DNA from: UBA4742 sp002403895
GTDB lineage: Bacteria; Actinomycetota; Acidimicrobiia; Acidimicrobiales; Acidimicrobilacustridaceae
Direction of reading: 5' to 3'
DNA length: 26,247 bases
Assembly: GCA_036823295.1 (NCBI GenBank)
Contig: DAISGD010000046.1
Span: forward strand, 1-26,247
Part shown: positions 16,055 to 23,420 of the stretch, piece after piece
Numbering within the stretch: the stretch's first letter is position 1
Layout of the letters: each line of letters begins with the position of its first letter
Made by a program: the position numbers and the translations under genes
The notes under the pieces: generated by a model
Seen by the model: only the letters and a program-made list of their open reading frames with translations
Told to the model about the DNA's origin: nothing
Databases searched by the model: none

Positions 16055-16065
16055 GGTCCCATCGC

Positions 16066-16830
16066 TCAGGCTCGAGGGAACGGACCGTCGGAGACCAGCA
16101 CGAGCGCGTTGGAACCGTAGGCCTCGTGGAGGTGCTCGGCGGTGAGCGCCTCGTCGACCGGACCGAAGGCGACCTGGCGCGTGTTGAGCACGCAGGCATC
16201 GCAGCACGCCACCTGGGCGATCGACAGGTCGTGGGTCGACATGACCACCGCCACCCCGTCGCCCCGCAACTCAGCCAGCAGCCCGAGCAGCAACTCCTGG
16301 GTGGTGCCGTCCACGCCGTTGAACGGCTCATCGAGCAACAGGAGCCGGGCGTCCTGAGCGATGGCCCGCGCGATGAGCACCCGCTGACGCTGGCCGCCCG
16401 ACAGGGTGCCGAACCGGTCGCCGGCCCGCTCAGACAGGCCAACGCGGTCGAGCGCCTCGTCGGCGATGGCCTTGTCGGCCGGTCCCGGCCGCCGGACCCA
16501 GCCCACACGGCGGTAGCGACCCATGACTACGACCTGGCTCACCGAGATGGGGAACTCGGCCTCGAGGGCTTCTTGTTGGGGGACGTAAGCGACCCCCCGG
16601 CGGGCGGTCTCGGGGGACTGGCCCAACACCGTGATGGAGCCGGCCTGGAGCGGGACGAGCCCGAGGACGGCCTTGAGCAGCGTCGACTTGCCCGAGCCAT
16701 TGGGGCCGATCAGGGCGACGGACTCACCGGCGGCCACGGTACCGGTGATGCCGTCGAGGGCGGTGACGCGGTCGTAGGCGACAGCGACGCCGTCGAGGAC
16801 GAGTGCGGGCACCTCGGCCGCGGTGGTCAT
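16066..16830 (-). CDS. metal ABC transporter ATP-binding protein (TroB/ZnuC-like)
   Basis: A 254-residue ABC ATPase. Walker A is GPNGSGKST, the Q-loop lies in AYVPQQEALEAEFPISV (typical of metal importers), the signature is LSGGQRQRVLIARAIA, Walker B is LLLLDEPFNGVD and the switch His is in MSTHDLSIA. ATG 16830 is preferred, 7 bases after the stop of the binding-protein gene; an in-frame GTG at 16848 would overlap that gene and add six residues. A Cys pair near the C-terminus (ACCDACVLNTRQ) is of interest because it could bind metal, but such cysteines are not rare in the family. Energises uptake through the two downstream permeases. Confidence 0.92.
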   Translation of the reverse strand: MTTAAEVPALVLDGVAVAYDRVTALDGITGTVAAGESVALIGPNGSGKSTLLKAVLGLVPLQAGSITVLGQSPETARRGVAYVPQQEALEAEFPISVSQVVVMGRYRRVGWVRRPGPADKAIADEALDRVGLSERAGDRFGTLSGGQRQRVLIARAIAQDARLLLLDEPFNGVDGTTQELLLGLLAELRGDGVAVVMSTHDLSIAQVACCDACVLNTRQVAFGPVDEALTAEHLHEAYGSNALVLVSDGPFPRA

Positions 16831-16837
16831 GGTCGAC

Positions 16838-17785
16838 TCAGCCCCCACAGGTCAGGTTGTCGGTGATCGTCTTCGTGTTGTGGGCGACCATCGCCAAGTA
16901 GGTCGCCCCGTCACTCCCGGCCGGGCCCAACGTGTCGCCGTAGAGGGCGTCGTCGCCTTGCACGACCCTGACCCCGGCCTCGCGGCCGATGGCGTCAGCC
17001 GTCTTGGGGGGGAGTGAGCGCTCCGAGAAAATGGCCGGCACTCCCTGCGCCTTGATGGCGGCCACCACCGTGGCGATGTCGGTGGCCGACAGTTCGGCGG
17101 AGGTGTCGAAGCTGGGGATGATCGAGCCCACGAAGTCGAGGCCGTAGCGGTCGACGTAGTAGCCGAAGGCGTCGTGGTTGGTCACCAACTTCTTGGAGCA
17201 CCGCGTGCCGATGGCGGTCTCGTTGGCCTGGTCCAGGGCGTCGAGCTTGGCTGTGTACGCGCTCAGGTTGGCGGTGAACTCGGCCTGGCAGGCGGGTTCG
17301 GCCTGGACCATCGCTTGCTCGATGTTCGTCACCATGATCTTGGCGTTGCGCGGGTTCTGCCAGATGTGCGGGTCGCCGGCGGGATCCTCGGCGTCGCCGG
17401 CCCGCAGGGTCACCCCCGCACTGGTGTCGACCACCGTGGCCTTGGTGTCGGAGCTGGTGATGGTGCCGTCGAGCCACCGCTCCAGGCCGACCCCGTTCTT
17501 CACGATCAGGTCGGCCCGGGCCATGGCGTCCAGGTCGGCCGGTGACGGCTCGTAGTCGTGGGGGTCGACGTTGGGCTTGAGCACGCCGTAGACCTCGACG
17601 CAGTCGCCCCCGATGACCTGGACGAAGTCATCGAGTTGGGTCGTGGTGGCCACCACCTGGACCTTGGCCGCGGTCAGTGCCAGGGCGCTCGAAGCCGTCT
17701 GCCCATCGGGGCTCGCCGACGACCCGCAGGCGGCGGCGCCGACCGCGAGGGCGGTCGAGAACGCGAGCACGGCGAACTTTTTCAA
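16838..17785 (-). CDS. TroA/ZnuA-type metal-binding lipoprotein
   Basis: A 315-residue cluster A-I solute-binding protein. The signal peptide ends in the lipobox AVGAAAC (Cys20), so it is tethered outside the membrane. The four metal ligands can be placed: His76 in VDPHDYEPS, His140 in GDPHIWQNP, His204 in VTNHDAFGYY and Asp284 in LYGDTLG. The H-H-H-D set is that of TroA and AztC (zinc, or zinc/manganese); manganese-specific relatives such as PsaA have Glu at the third place. There is no long His-rich loop. Start is TTG at 17785 with GGAG five bases upstream. It heads the binding protein-ATPase-permease-permease operon and is preceded by a cluster of palindromes that look like metal-repressor sites. 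Confidence 0.92.
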   Translation of the reverse strand: MKKFAVLAFSTALAVGAAACGSSASPDGQTASSALALTAAKVQVVATTTQLDDFVQVIGGDCVEVYGVLKPNVDPHDYEPSPADLDAMARADLIVKNGVGLERWLDGTITSSDTKATVVDTSAGVTLRAGDAEDPAGDPHIWQNPRNAKIMVTNIEQAMVQAEPACQAEFTANLSAYTAKLDALDQANETAIGTRCSKKLVTNHDAFGYYVDRYGLDFVGSIIPSFDTSAELSATDIATVVAAIKAQGVPAIFSERSLPPKTADAIGREAGVRVVQGDDALYGDTLGPAGSDGATYLAMVAHNTKTITDNLTCGG

Positions 17786-17798
17786 TGGGTCTCCACGG

Positions 17799-17818
17799 TT
17801 CCGATCCGAGAATCGGAA
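17799..17818. promoter_or_regulatory. inverted repeat 1 upstream of the metal importer
   Basis: TTCCGAT and ATCGGAA are perfect 7-base arms around a 6-base spacer, 14 bases before the TTG start. It would overlap the 5' leader or the end of the promoter of the binding-protein gene. Confidence 0.5.
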
Positions 17819-17821
17819 TCA

Positions 17822-17836
17822 TAACGAGACTCGTTA
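17822..17836. promoter_or_regulatory. inverted repeat 2, perfect 7-1-7 palindrome
   Basis: TAACGAGACTCGTTA is a perfect 7-1-7 dyad. The geometry is that of Fur-family operators but the sequence lacks the central AAT-n-ATT. Located 36-51 bases upstream of the start. Confidence 0.5.
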
Positions 17837-17841
17837 CCGAA

Positions 17842-17856
17842 TGGGAATTATTCCCA
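17842..17856. promoter_or_regulatory. candidate Zur/Fur-family operator
   Basis: TGGGAATTATTCCCA is a perfect 7-1-7 palindrome with TGnnAAT-n-ATTnnCA, the pattern shared by Zur boxes of actinobacteria and Fur-family sites. It lies about 57-71 bases upstream of the metal-binding lipoprotein. It is locally A/T-rich in an otherwise GC-rich region. It sits inside a further dyad, CCGAAT (17837-17842) and ATTCGG (17861-17866), and next to the palindrome TTCGGCCGAA (17862-17871). Confidence 0.6.
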
Positions 17857-17897
17857 AACAATTCGGCCGAAACGGGTGGGAGCCGAACCTGATCCTG

Positions 17898-18722
17898 TCA
17901 GAGGCCGAGGGCGAGGCGCAGGACCCGGTCCCGGATCAGGTTGGGCGTGAGCCGGTCGGTCAAGCGGATGGCCTGGGCATCGATGCCGACGAGGTAGCGG
18001 TCTCGGGGCATGCGGGCCTCGAGGGCCCCGGCGATGACCTTGGCGCACCGATCGGGACTGCCCATGATGGGCTCGAGGATCCGCTGGAACTGCAGCGAGC
18101 GCTCGTAGGCCGTGGTGTTGCGCGACCCGGCCTCGTGGTGGCGGGCGATGTCACGGGTCATGTCTTCCCAGATGCCGGTCTTGAACCCGCCCGGTTCGAT
18201 CAACACCACCTGCACGCCGTCGCGTGCCACCTCGACCCGTAGGGCATCGGTCAGGGCTTCGACAGCGTGCTTGGCGCCCGTGTACCAGCCCGCCAGGGGC
18301 GAGCTCACGAGCCCGGCGATGGACGAGACGTTCACGATGCGACCCCGCCCTTGCTCCCGCATGGCGGGCAGCGCCAGGCGGGCCAGGCGCATGGGCGCGA
18401 ACACCATGGTCTCGAACAGGTGTCGGGCCTCGTCGTCGCTCACGTCCTCTATGGCACCGGTGAGGGCGTAGCCGGCGTTGTTGACCAGGCCGTAGAGCTC
18501 GAGATCGGCCAGCACCGTTTCGCACTGGTCGGCATCGGTGACGTCGAGCAGCACCGTGTCGACCTCCACGCCCGCCTCGCGAGCGGCGGCTCGCAGCGCC
18601 TTGGCTTTGGCCTTGGAGCGCACCGAGCCGACCGAGTGGAAGCCGCGTCGGGCCAGCTCGATGGTGGTGGCCAGGCCGATGCCGGAGTTAGCGCCGGTGG
18701 TGAGGACGGTGCGGTCGGTCAT
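17898..18722 (-). CDS. short-chain dehydrogenase/reductase (classical SDR)
   Basis: A 274-residue classical SDR. Cofactor motif TGANSGIGLATTIELARRG, NNAGYALTGAIED, then IVNVSSIAGLVSSPLAGWYTGAKHAVEALTDAL with the catalytic Ser and YxxxK (Tyr-Thr-Gly-Ala-Lys), and LIEPGGFKTGIW after it. A basic patch after the second strand (VRSKAKAKAL) suggests NADP preference. Length is slightly more than the usual 250 because of the C-terminal extension seen in short-chain oxidoreductases of this type. The substrate cannot be predicted. The gene diverges from the phosphoesterase with 114 bases between them, and lies upstream of, but is separated by the palindrome cluster from, the metal importer. Confidence 0.9.
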   Translation of the reverse strand: MTDRTVLTTGANSGIGLATTIELARRGFHSVGSVRSKAKAKALRAAAREAGVEVDTVLLDVTDADQCETVLADLELYGLVNNAGYALTGAIEDVSDDEARHLFETMVFAPMRLARLALPAMREQGRGRIVNVSSIAGLVSSPLAGWYTGAKHAVEALTDALRVEVARDGVQVVLIEPGGFKTGIWEDMTRDIARHHEAGSRNTTAYERSLQFQRILEPIMGSPDRCAKVIAGALEARMPRDRYLVGIDAQAIRLTDRLTPNLIRDRVLRLALGL

Positions 18723-18760
18723 GGTCCGACCCTACCCAGCACCGAGAGCGCGGGCCCGGG

Positions 18761-18780
18761 CGATCGGACATCGCCGATCG
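18761..18780. promoter_or_regulatory. inverted repeat between SDR and phosphoesterase
   Basis: CGATCGG and CCGATCG are perfect 7-base arms around ACATCG, in the divergent intergenic region. It could be an operator for either gene. Each arm also contains the self-palindrome CGATCG, so part of the symmetry may be coincidence. Confidence 0.35.
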
Positions 18781-18836
18781 GTCATGGAAAGATCTCTCGT
18801 TCAGGCCGGGGCAGAAAAGGGAAGGAGAGTCATTTC

Positions 18837-20294
18837 ATGTCTTTGCTCCGCCGCCTCGGGATCGTCGTCTTGGTCCTCGCGCTCTTGGCCGCCGGATTGG
18901 CCCTCTACGACCACCGATCGTCAGACGCTCCCAGCGCCGACGAGTCGACCGCCACCACGGTGGTCGTTTCCCACGACGGTATGGACAAGATCCAACACGT
19001 CGTGATGATCAGCCAGGAGAACCGGAGCTTCGACAGTTACTTCGGCACGTTCCCGGGGGCCGACGGCATCCCCATGAGTGACGGGCAGCCCACGGTGTGC
19101 AACCCCAATCCGTCGACAAACCATTGCGACGAGCCCTACCACGACTCCAGCGACGTGAACGGCGGCGGGCCCCACGCCACCAAGCACGCCACGGCTGACG
19201 TGAACTCGGGGAAGATGGACGGCTTCGTGGCCCAGGCCGAAGCCGCCTCCCAGCAATGCGCCGATCCCACCAATCCCGCCTGCGCCAACAGTGATCACAC
19301 GGACGTGATGGGGTGGCATGACGCCCGAGAGATCCCGAACTACTGGACCTACGCCAACGACTTCGTGCTCCAGGACCAGATGTTCGAGCCCACCACCTCG
19401 TGGAGCCTGCCGGCGCACCTGTTCCTCACCTCGGAATGGTCGGCCCGTTGCACCAAGCCCGGGGACGCGACGTCGTGTTTCAACGCCAAGGACGGGCCGG
19501 GCGCCCCGCCCGACTCCCCTCGCGTCGAGGGCAATACCACCCCTCCGGTCGACCCGAGCTACGCCTGGACCGACCTGACGTACCTGCTCCACAAGCAGGC
19601 CGTGAGCTGGGGCTACTACGTGACCAAGGGGAACGAGCCGGACTGCGCGAATGACGGAGTGGCCTGCACCCCCCAGAAGCAGAACGCGCGCACGCCCGGA
19701 ATCTGGAACCCCCTCCCCTGGTTCACCACCGTGCAACAGGACGGTCAGCTCGCCAACATCCAGGACACCTCGAGCTTCCTCGACCAGGCGAAGGCGGGCA
19801 CGTTGCCATCGGTCTCGTGGGTCGTGCCCGACGACAACCACAGCGAACACCCACCGGCCAAGATCAGTGACGGCCAGGCCTACGTCACGAACCTGATCAA
19901 CACGATCATGCAGGGCCCGGACTGGAGCTCCACGGCCATCTTCTTGTCGTGGGACGACTGGGGCGGCTTCTTCGATCATTCCCAGCCGCCGACGGTCGAC
20001 GAGAACGGCTACGGCTTGCGGGTCCCTGGGCTGGTCATCAGCCCGTATGCCAAGCAGGGCTACATCGATCACCAGACACTGAGCTTCGACGCCTACGCCA
20101 AGTTCATCGAGGACCGCTTCCTCGGGGGCCAACGCCTCGACCCGGCCACCGACGGCCGCCCCGACCGGCGCCCGACGGTGCGCGACGCCCTGCCCGAACT
20201 GGGGGACCTCGCTGCCGACTTCGACTTCACGGAGGCACCCCGGCCACCGGAGGTGCTCAACGAGCGGCCGCCACCCGGGCCCGCTTCGCAGTGA
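18837..20294 (+). CDS. exported phosphoesterase family protein (phospholipase C / acid phosphatase-like)
   Basis: A 485-residue protein with an N-terminal signal or anchor helix (about residues 6-24) after two Arg, but no full Tat motif. The catalytic domain is the phosphoesterase family of bacterial phospholipase C and AcpA acid phosphatases: QHVVMISQENRSFDSYFGTF with Glu61-Asn62 and the putative nucleophile region, TTSWSLPAHLFLTSEWSA, SVSWVVPDDNHSEHPP, and FLSWDDWGGFFDH carrying metal-binding Asp/His. VPGLVISPYAKQGYIDHQ follows. Six to eight Cys in the first half suggest disulfides and an extracytoplasmic location. It would release phosphate from phospholipids or phosphate esters. ATG 18837 is supported by AAGGAGAG about seven bases upstream. 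Longer upstream reading is antisense to the SDR and is not real. The tail is Pro-rich. Confidence 0.88.
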   Translation: MSLLRRLGIVVLVLALLAAGLALYDHRSSDAPSADESTATTVVVSHDGMDKIQHVVMISQENRSFDSYFGTFPGADGIPMSDGQPTVCNPNPSTNHCDEPYHDSSDVNGGGPHATKHATADVNSGKMDGFVAQAEAASQQCADPTNPACANSDHTDVMGWHDAREIPNYWTYANDFVLQDQMFEPTTSWSLPAHLFLTSEWSARCTKPGDATSCFNAKDGPGAPPDSPRVEGNTTPPVDPSYAWTDLTYLLHKQAVSWGYYVTKGNEPDCANDGVACTPQKQNARTPGIWNPLPWFTTVQQDGQLANIQDTSSFLDQAKAGTLPSVSWVVPDDNHSEHPPAKISDGQAYVTNLINTIMQGPDWSSTAIFLSWDDWGGFFDHSQPPTVDENGYGLRVPGLVISPYAKQGYIDHQTLSFDAYAKFIEDRFLGGQRLDPATDGRPDRRPTVRDALPELGDLAADFDFTEAPRPPEVLNERPPPGPASQ

Positions 20295-20330
20295 CCGCCG
20301 CGTGTGGCGTTTCAGTCCCCGGCGACGGCC

Positions 20331-22004
20331 TCAGCCCCCGGCGACCAGCGCGTCGCGTAGCTCCCGCTTGAGGATCTTGCCCGAGGCACCCCGCGGCAGT
20401 TGCTCGTTGACGAACATGACCCGCGAGGGCACCTTGAAGTTGGCCAGGCGCTCGGCCACATGGGCCTGCAGCTCATCGGCGGTGAGCGCGCCCCCCTCCT
20501 TGAGGAACACGGACACCACGAGCTCCTCCCCGAGCCGCTCGTGGGGGATGCCGAACACGGCGCACTCGTAGACCGCGGGATGGTCATAGATGGCCGCCTC
20601 GACCTCGGCGCAATAGATGTTCTCGCCGGCCCGGATCACCATGTCCTTGGCCCGGTCCTCGACGTAGACGAACCCTTCCTCGTCGATGCGACCGATGTCG
20701 CCGCTGTACAGCCAACCGTCCTTGATGGTCTCGGCGGTCGCCTCCGGCTTGTTCCAGTACCCGCGGATCAGCATGGGACCCGAGAAGCAGATCTCGCCCA
20801 CCTCGCCCGGGGGCAATGACTCACCGTCGGGTCCGGCGATCTTCACGTCCATGGGCGGTACGAAGCGCCCGGTGCTGGTGGGCTTGCGGACGTAGTCGTC
20901 GCCCGCGTTGCCGGGACCGTAGGCGTTGGTCTCGGTCATGCCGTAGCCGATCTGGGGGCGGCCGCGGCTGAACGAGTTCTCCACCCGGCGGACGAGTTCG
21001 GGCGGTGCGGGGGCGCCACCGCCCCCGACGGCCAGCAGGCTCGACGTGTCCCGGGTGGCGAAGTCAGGTGACTCCAGCAGATCCCACGACATGGTGGGAA
21101 CGCCGACGAAGTTCGTGATCCGTTCGCGTTCGATCAGCTCGAGCGCCCGCTCCGGCCCCCACTTGTACATGAGCACCAGCTTCGCCCCGGCCAGCCAACA
21201 GCTGAGCATCACGGCGACGCAGCCGGTCACGTGGAACAGCGGCACGATCAGGATGAACGCGGTCGGGAAGGGGTGGGGCTCCGACGGCTCGGCGGTGAGA
21301 CCGTTGGCGGCGGCGCGGCAGGCGAAGGAGAACAACCCGTGGACCACGGCCCGGTGGGTGGACACCGCCCCCTTGGGATGGCCGGTGGTGCCCGACGTGT
21401 AGAGGATGGTGGCGTCGTCGTCGGGATCGATCTCGATCGCCGGCATGGGCGCTCCGGGGATGAGGACGTCCTCCAGCCGCTCCGCCCCCGGCGGAAGCGG
21501 GCCCGACGAGCGCACCACGACCGTGCGCACGCCAAGGGTGTCGAACGCGCCCTCGGCGAGTTCGGCCCGTTCGTGATCGGCGATCAACACGGTGGTGCCC
21601 GAGTCCTCGAGCCCGTACGCCACCTCGTCAACCGTCCACCAGGCGTTGAGCGACACGGCGATGGCGCCGATGGAGGTGATGGCGGCGAACGAGGTGATCC
21701 ACTCGGGGTAGTTGCGCATCCCGATGGCGACGCGATCGCCCTTCCTCACGCGGTAGTGATCGACGAGCATGGCGGCGATGGCGTCCACCTGAGCCATCAC
21801 GTCGGTGAAGCTCAGGCGCTCGTCCTCGTAGACGAGGAACGTCTCGTCGCCCCGCCCCCGTGCGGTGTCGAACAGCGTGCGCAGCGACGGGAAGATGTGC
21901 TCGTACACCTTGATGGGCTGCCCCAGGACCTCGGTCTCGACGACCGAGAACATCTGCCCCGGCGCGGTCACGGCCGCCACCGCTTCCTCGTACGACATGA
22001 CCAT
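20331..22004 (-). CDS. class I adenylate-forming enzyme (acyl-CoA synthetase)
   Basis: A 557-residue AMP-dependent synthetase/ligase. Motifs in order: YTSGTTGHPKGAVSTHR (phosphate loop), VPLFHVTGCVAVML, IGYGMTETNAYGPG, LIRGYWNKPEATAETIKDGWLYSGDIG, the hinge DRAKDMVIRAGENIYCAEVE, and the C-terminal catalytic Lys in LPRGASGKILKRELR. It activates a carboxylic acid as acyl-AMP and transfers it to CoA. FadD-like length, but chain length preference is not readable. ATG 22004 has GGGGAG about ten bases upstream; a second ATG two codons in is possible. It lies 128 bases downstream of the TetR gene on the same strand and may be co-transcribed or controlled by it. Cytoplasmic or membrane-associated. 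Confidence 0.92.
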   Translation of the reverse strand: MVMSYEEAVAAVTAPGQMFSVVETEVLGQPIKVYEHIFPSLRTLFDTARGRGDETFLVYEDERLSFTDVMAQVDAIAAMLVDHYRVRKGDRVAIGMRNYPEWITSFAAITSIGAIAVSLNAWWTVDEVAYGLEDSGTTVLIADHERAELAEGAFDTLGVRTVVVRSSGPLPPGAERLEDVLIPGAPMPAIEIDPDDDATILYTSGTTGHPKGAVSTHRAVVHGLFSFACRAAANGLTAEPSEPHPFPTAFILIVPLFHVTGCVAVMLSCWLAGAKLVLMYKWGPERALELIERERITNFVGVPTMSWDLLESPDFATRDTSSLLAVGGGGAPAPPELVRRVENSFSRGRPQIGYGMTETNAYGPGNAGDDYVRKPTSTGRFVPPMDVKIAGPDGESLPPGEVGEICFSGPMLIRGYWNKPEATAETIKDGWLYSGDIGRIDEEGFVYVEDRAKDMVIRAGENIYCAEVEAAIYDHPAVYECAVFGIPHERLGEELVVSVFLKEGGALTADELQAHVAERLANFKVPSRVMFVNEQLPRGASGKILKRELRDALVAGG

Positions 22005-22132
22005 CGGTGGGTGCTCCCCTCAGCTGACGAAACGGAGCGATCGTAGGCCAGGGCGCACGGAGATCACCGAAGCCGAGGTGGCCTGCTCGGACTTCACGTT
22101 CGCGCCCACACTCTGATCCGTCCTCCCGTCGT

Positions 22133-22810
22133 TCAGCTCGTCCGAGGATCGAGGGCACCCAACTTCTGATACGTGGTGGTGGAGACCGGCGCGGTCAGCA
22201 ACCCCACCGTCATGTCGACGAGACCGGCGACGAGCACCGGGATGGGGAGGTCGTCGGACCCGACCGGCGGGCTGCCCTCCAGGCCGGCCAGGACGTTGAC
22301 CACCAGGGTGCTGACCGCCAGCAGTCGTTCCTGGCGCACCAGATCGGGCAAGTCGGCGAGTACATCGCCGAGGCGGTGCATGACCTCGTCCAGGCCAGCC
22401 GTGAATTCGCGATGCTCGGCGCGCATGGCGGCACTGCCCGGTTCGGCGAGGACGTTGGCCAGGAACCGGACGTACCACCGCTCGTCCTCGGTGTCGTCGA
22501 GCGATTCGGCCAGCGGAGAAATGAAAGCCTCGATCAGGCCTCGGAGGTCGTTCCCGTCGCCGTCGTGGTCGAGGTCCGCCAAGGCCTGGAGTCGGCGTTG
22601 GTTGATCGCACCCATCCGTAGGGCGAAGATGGCATCGATGAGCCCGGCCTTCGACCCGAAGTGGTACTGGCTGGCAGAGTTGTTGCGCTGCCCGGCGGCG
22701 ACCCCAATCTCCCGAAGGGAGACGCCGTTGATGCCCCGTTGGGCGAAGAGGCGCTCGGCCGTCACGATGAGCCGCTCTCGTGCGCTTCGAGGGTGAGGAA
22801 GGGTAGCCAC
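22133..22810 (-). CDS. TetR-family transcriptional regulator
   Basis: A 225-residue repressor-type protein. The N-terminal HTH reads RERLIVTAERLFAQRGINGVSLREIGVAAGQRNNSASQYHFGSKAGLIDAIF, with the FGSK-type end of the TetR domain. The C-terminal ligand domain is Leu-rich and not diagnostic. The GTG start at 22810 lies 8 bases from a perfect 20-bp palindrome, a strong sign of autoregulation. The divergent DUF4395 gene shares this intergenic region, and the acyl-CoA synthetase is downstream on the same strand, so the ligand may be an acyl-CoA or fatty acid; that is inference. Confidence 0.93.
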   Translation of the reverse strand: MATLPHPRSARERLIVTAERLFAQRGINGVSLREIGVAAGQRNNSASQYHFGSKAGLIDAIFALRMGAINQRRLQALADLDHDGDGNDLRGLIEAFISPLAESLDDTEDERWYVRFLANVLAEPGSAAMRAEHREFTAGLDEVMHRLGDVLADLPDLVRQERLLAVSTLVVNVLAGLEGSPPVGSDDLPIPVLVAGLVDMTVGLLTAPVSTTTYQKLGALDPRTS

Positions 22811-22818
22811 TTGGTCAG

Positions 22819-22838
22819 GTTAAGACACTTGTCTTAAC
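22819..22838. promoter_or_regulatory. TetR operator candidate, perfect 20-bp palindrome
   Basis: GTTAAGACACTTGTCTTAAC has perfect 9-base arms around CT. It lies 9 bases upstream of the TetR start and about 60 bases upstream of the divergent DUF4395 gene. The AT-rich composition against a GC-rich background and exact symmetry make chance unlikely. Confidence 0.75.
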
Positions 22839-22897
22839 TAGGCAAGGAACCTTTGCGCCAGTGGGAATCGAATCCTGACCTAGCTAGTCTACTTTCA

Positions 22898-23395
22898 ATG
22901 TTGTCGCGGTTCGCGTTCCCCCACCCGGTCAACGAGGTGTCGGCCCGATTGGTGGCGGGCGGGACCGCTCTCCTCGGGCTGGCCTGCCTGGTGTTCGCCC
23001 AGCCGTGGATCGCTGGCGTGCTCGCCGTCGAGTTCGTGCTGCGCGTGCTGTTCGGACCGCGGGTCGACCCGCTCGCCCTGCTCGTCACCCGTGTGATCGT
23101 GCCGCGGCTGGGCTGGGCCGAACGGCCGACTGCCGGGCCGCCCAAGCGCTTCGCCCAGGGGATCGGCGCGGTCGTCACCGTCGGGGCCTCGGCGTTCTTC
23201 CTGGTCGGATGGACCACCCCAGGCTTCGCTCTGATCGCCATGCTCGTCGTGTTCGCCGCGCTCGAGTCGACGATCGGTCTGTGTGTCGGTTGCAAGCTGT
23301 TCGCCGTGCTCATGCGGGTCGGGATCATCCCCGAGGCCATCTGCCAGGAGTGCGCCGATCTCTCGGTGCGGGCCCGTCGCTTGGGTGTGGGCTGA
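22898..23395 (+). CDS. DUF4395 family membrane protein
   Basis: A 165-residue integral membrane protein. FPHPVNEVSARLVAGGTALL at the N-terminus, RVIVPRLG, GPPKRFAQGIGAVV in the middle and GLCVGCKLFAVLMRVGIIPE near the C-terminus are the DUF4395 pattern. About four hydrophobic segments are visible. Two Cys pairs, CVGC and CQEC, could be redox-active or bind metal; in other actinobacteria DUF4395 genes sit beside thioredoxin or rhodanese-like genes, but none is present here. ATG 22898 is chosen because the family sequence starts right after it; there is no clear ribosome site, so translation may be leaderless. It diverges from the TetR gene and shares its operator region. Confidence 0.85.
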   Translation: MLSRFAFPHPVNEVSARLVAGGTALLGLACLVFAQPWIAGVLAVEFVLRVLFGPRVDPLALLVTRVIVPRLGWAERPTAGPPKRFAQGIGAVVTVGASAFFLVGWTTPGFALIAMLVVFAALESTIGLCVGCKLFAVLMRVGIIPEAICQECADLSVRARRLGVG

Positions 23396-23420
23396 CTGTC
23401 TCGAACAGGATCGGGTGGTG

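Noticed and set aside
14286..16508. Very long minus-strand frame through both permeases and the ATPase as one protein
   Set aside because: The upstream part is a shadow of the other permease and the ATPase; the real permease begins at ATG 15155 with an ATGA overlap.
18921..20132. Long open frame antisense to the phosphoesterase
   Set aside because: No family motifs; low-complexity Val/Gly/His/Arg composition; the plus strand has clear catalytic motifs and a ribosome site.
22860..22897. tRNA or att-like sequence near CTAGCTAGTCTA
   Set aside because: No cloverleaf or CCA end can be drawn and no integrase gene or repeated copy was seen.
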